Positions 6,071-6,183 of a DNA stretch of 6,183 bases are shown piece after piece. The stretch spans positions 1 through 6,183 of the forward strand of contig JAKSCF010000206.1 of assembly GCA_022360735.1 (NCBI GenBank), in the 5' to 3' direction. Position 1 is the first letter of the stretch. Each line of letters starts with the position of its first letter. The translations under genes were made by a program, and so were the position numbers. The notes beneath the pieces were generated by a model. The model did not search any database. It was given only the letters and a program-made list of their open reading frames with translations, and was not told the DNA's origin. The DNA comes from Clostridia bacterium (GTDB lineage: Bacteria; Bacillota_A; Clostridia; Peptostreptococcales; JAAYPU01).

Positions 6071-6174
6071 CTTGTATGAGACCTGCGACATAATCAGGCA
6101 GTAGAGAAGACGAAATTAGAAATTTCTTTCTCCTTGCATGAGACCTACATCGGAATTAGAAATTCCGTGTTAGG
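6071..6174 (+). other. Two tandem hairpin units with a conserved TAGAA loop, possibly a structured RNA or repeat family
   Basis: CTTGTATGAGACCT (6071-6084) recurs as CTTGCATGAGACCT (6133-6146). Each is followed by a hairpin with the same TAGAA loop: unit A stem GAAAT/ATTTC (6112-6116, 6122-6126) extended by GAGAAG/TTTCTC; unit B stem CGGAAT/ATTCCG (6151-6156, 6162-6167) extended by ACA/TGT and CCT/AGG. The second pair of the shared stem changes from A-T to G-C on both sides, a compensatory change. Unit A has an additional CCTG/CAGG stem (6082-6085, 6095-6098). I do not recognise it as a known riboswitch, tRNA or terminator. It may continue past the right edge. No open frame is present in 5894-6183. 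Confidence 0.5.
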
Positions 6175-6183
6175 GCTTCAAGA

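Noticed and set aside
6071..6174. CRISPR array
   Set aside because: Only two imperfect units with internal hairpins are present, with no uniform spacer length and no cas genes.
6172..6183. AGGGCTTCAAGA as the beginning of a lysine riboswitch
   Set aside because: Only a short resemblance to the 5' part of the L-box exists, and the window ends before any diagnostic core; not enough to call.

Overview
The window is AT-rich DNA with strong GGAGG-type ribosome binding sites. It carries amino-acid fermentation genes typical of anaerobic, low-GC Clostridia (an Acetoanaerobium/Alkaliphilus-like amino-acid fermenter would fit; the exact taxon cannot be read from the sequence). Four substantial protein genes are present, all on the + strand.

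Left part (1-2046): the C-terminal ~45% of a tungsten-type aldehyde:ferredoxin oxidoreductase runs in from the left edge. It is followed 24 bases later by alanine dehydrogenase (ald), which has all its catalytic residues. The pair looks co-transcribed and ends at a perfect 24-base palindrome with a T-run. Between that terminator and the next gene, on the - strand, lies a ~57-codon remnant that reads like the PAS-end/coiled-coil linker of another sigma-54 activator. It has no usable start or catalytic domain.

Central part (2208-4432): behind candidate sigma-70-type promoters lies a 691-residue sigma-54-dependent activator. Its AAA+ domain (Walker A, GAFTGA, Walker B, R-finger region) and its C-terminal Fis/TyrR-type helix-turn-helix look intact. 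Its N-terminal ~335 residues are not a PAS, GAF or ACT domain. They are a degenerate copy of L-erythro-3,5-diaminohexanoate dehydrogenase (Kdd), the enzyme encoded next door, and the glycine-rich dinucleotide loop is lost. The simplest reading is that an enzyme fold has been recruited as the ligand sensor controlling its own pathway.

Right part (4433-6183): a 420-base intergenic region holds a ~103-base repeat, a long inverted repeat at the distance expected for an enhancer, and a textbook -24/-12 sigma-54 promoter just upstream of kdd. Kdd catalyses the NAD(P)-dependent oxidative deamination step of lysine fermentation to acetate and butyrate. After kdd comes a second, ~96% identical copy of the 103-base repeat. 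Two tandem hairpin units follow, with identical TAGAA loops and a compensatory base-pair change, and run to near the window edge. No other lysine-pathway gene (kce, kal, kamA, kamDE) is visible.

Proposed circuit (inference): the activator binds the inverted repeat, senses 3,5-diaminohexanoate or a related intermediate through its dead Kdd-like domain, and drives sigma-54 transcription of kdd. The two repeat families downstream of the regulator and kdd are unexplained.
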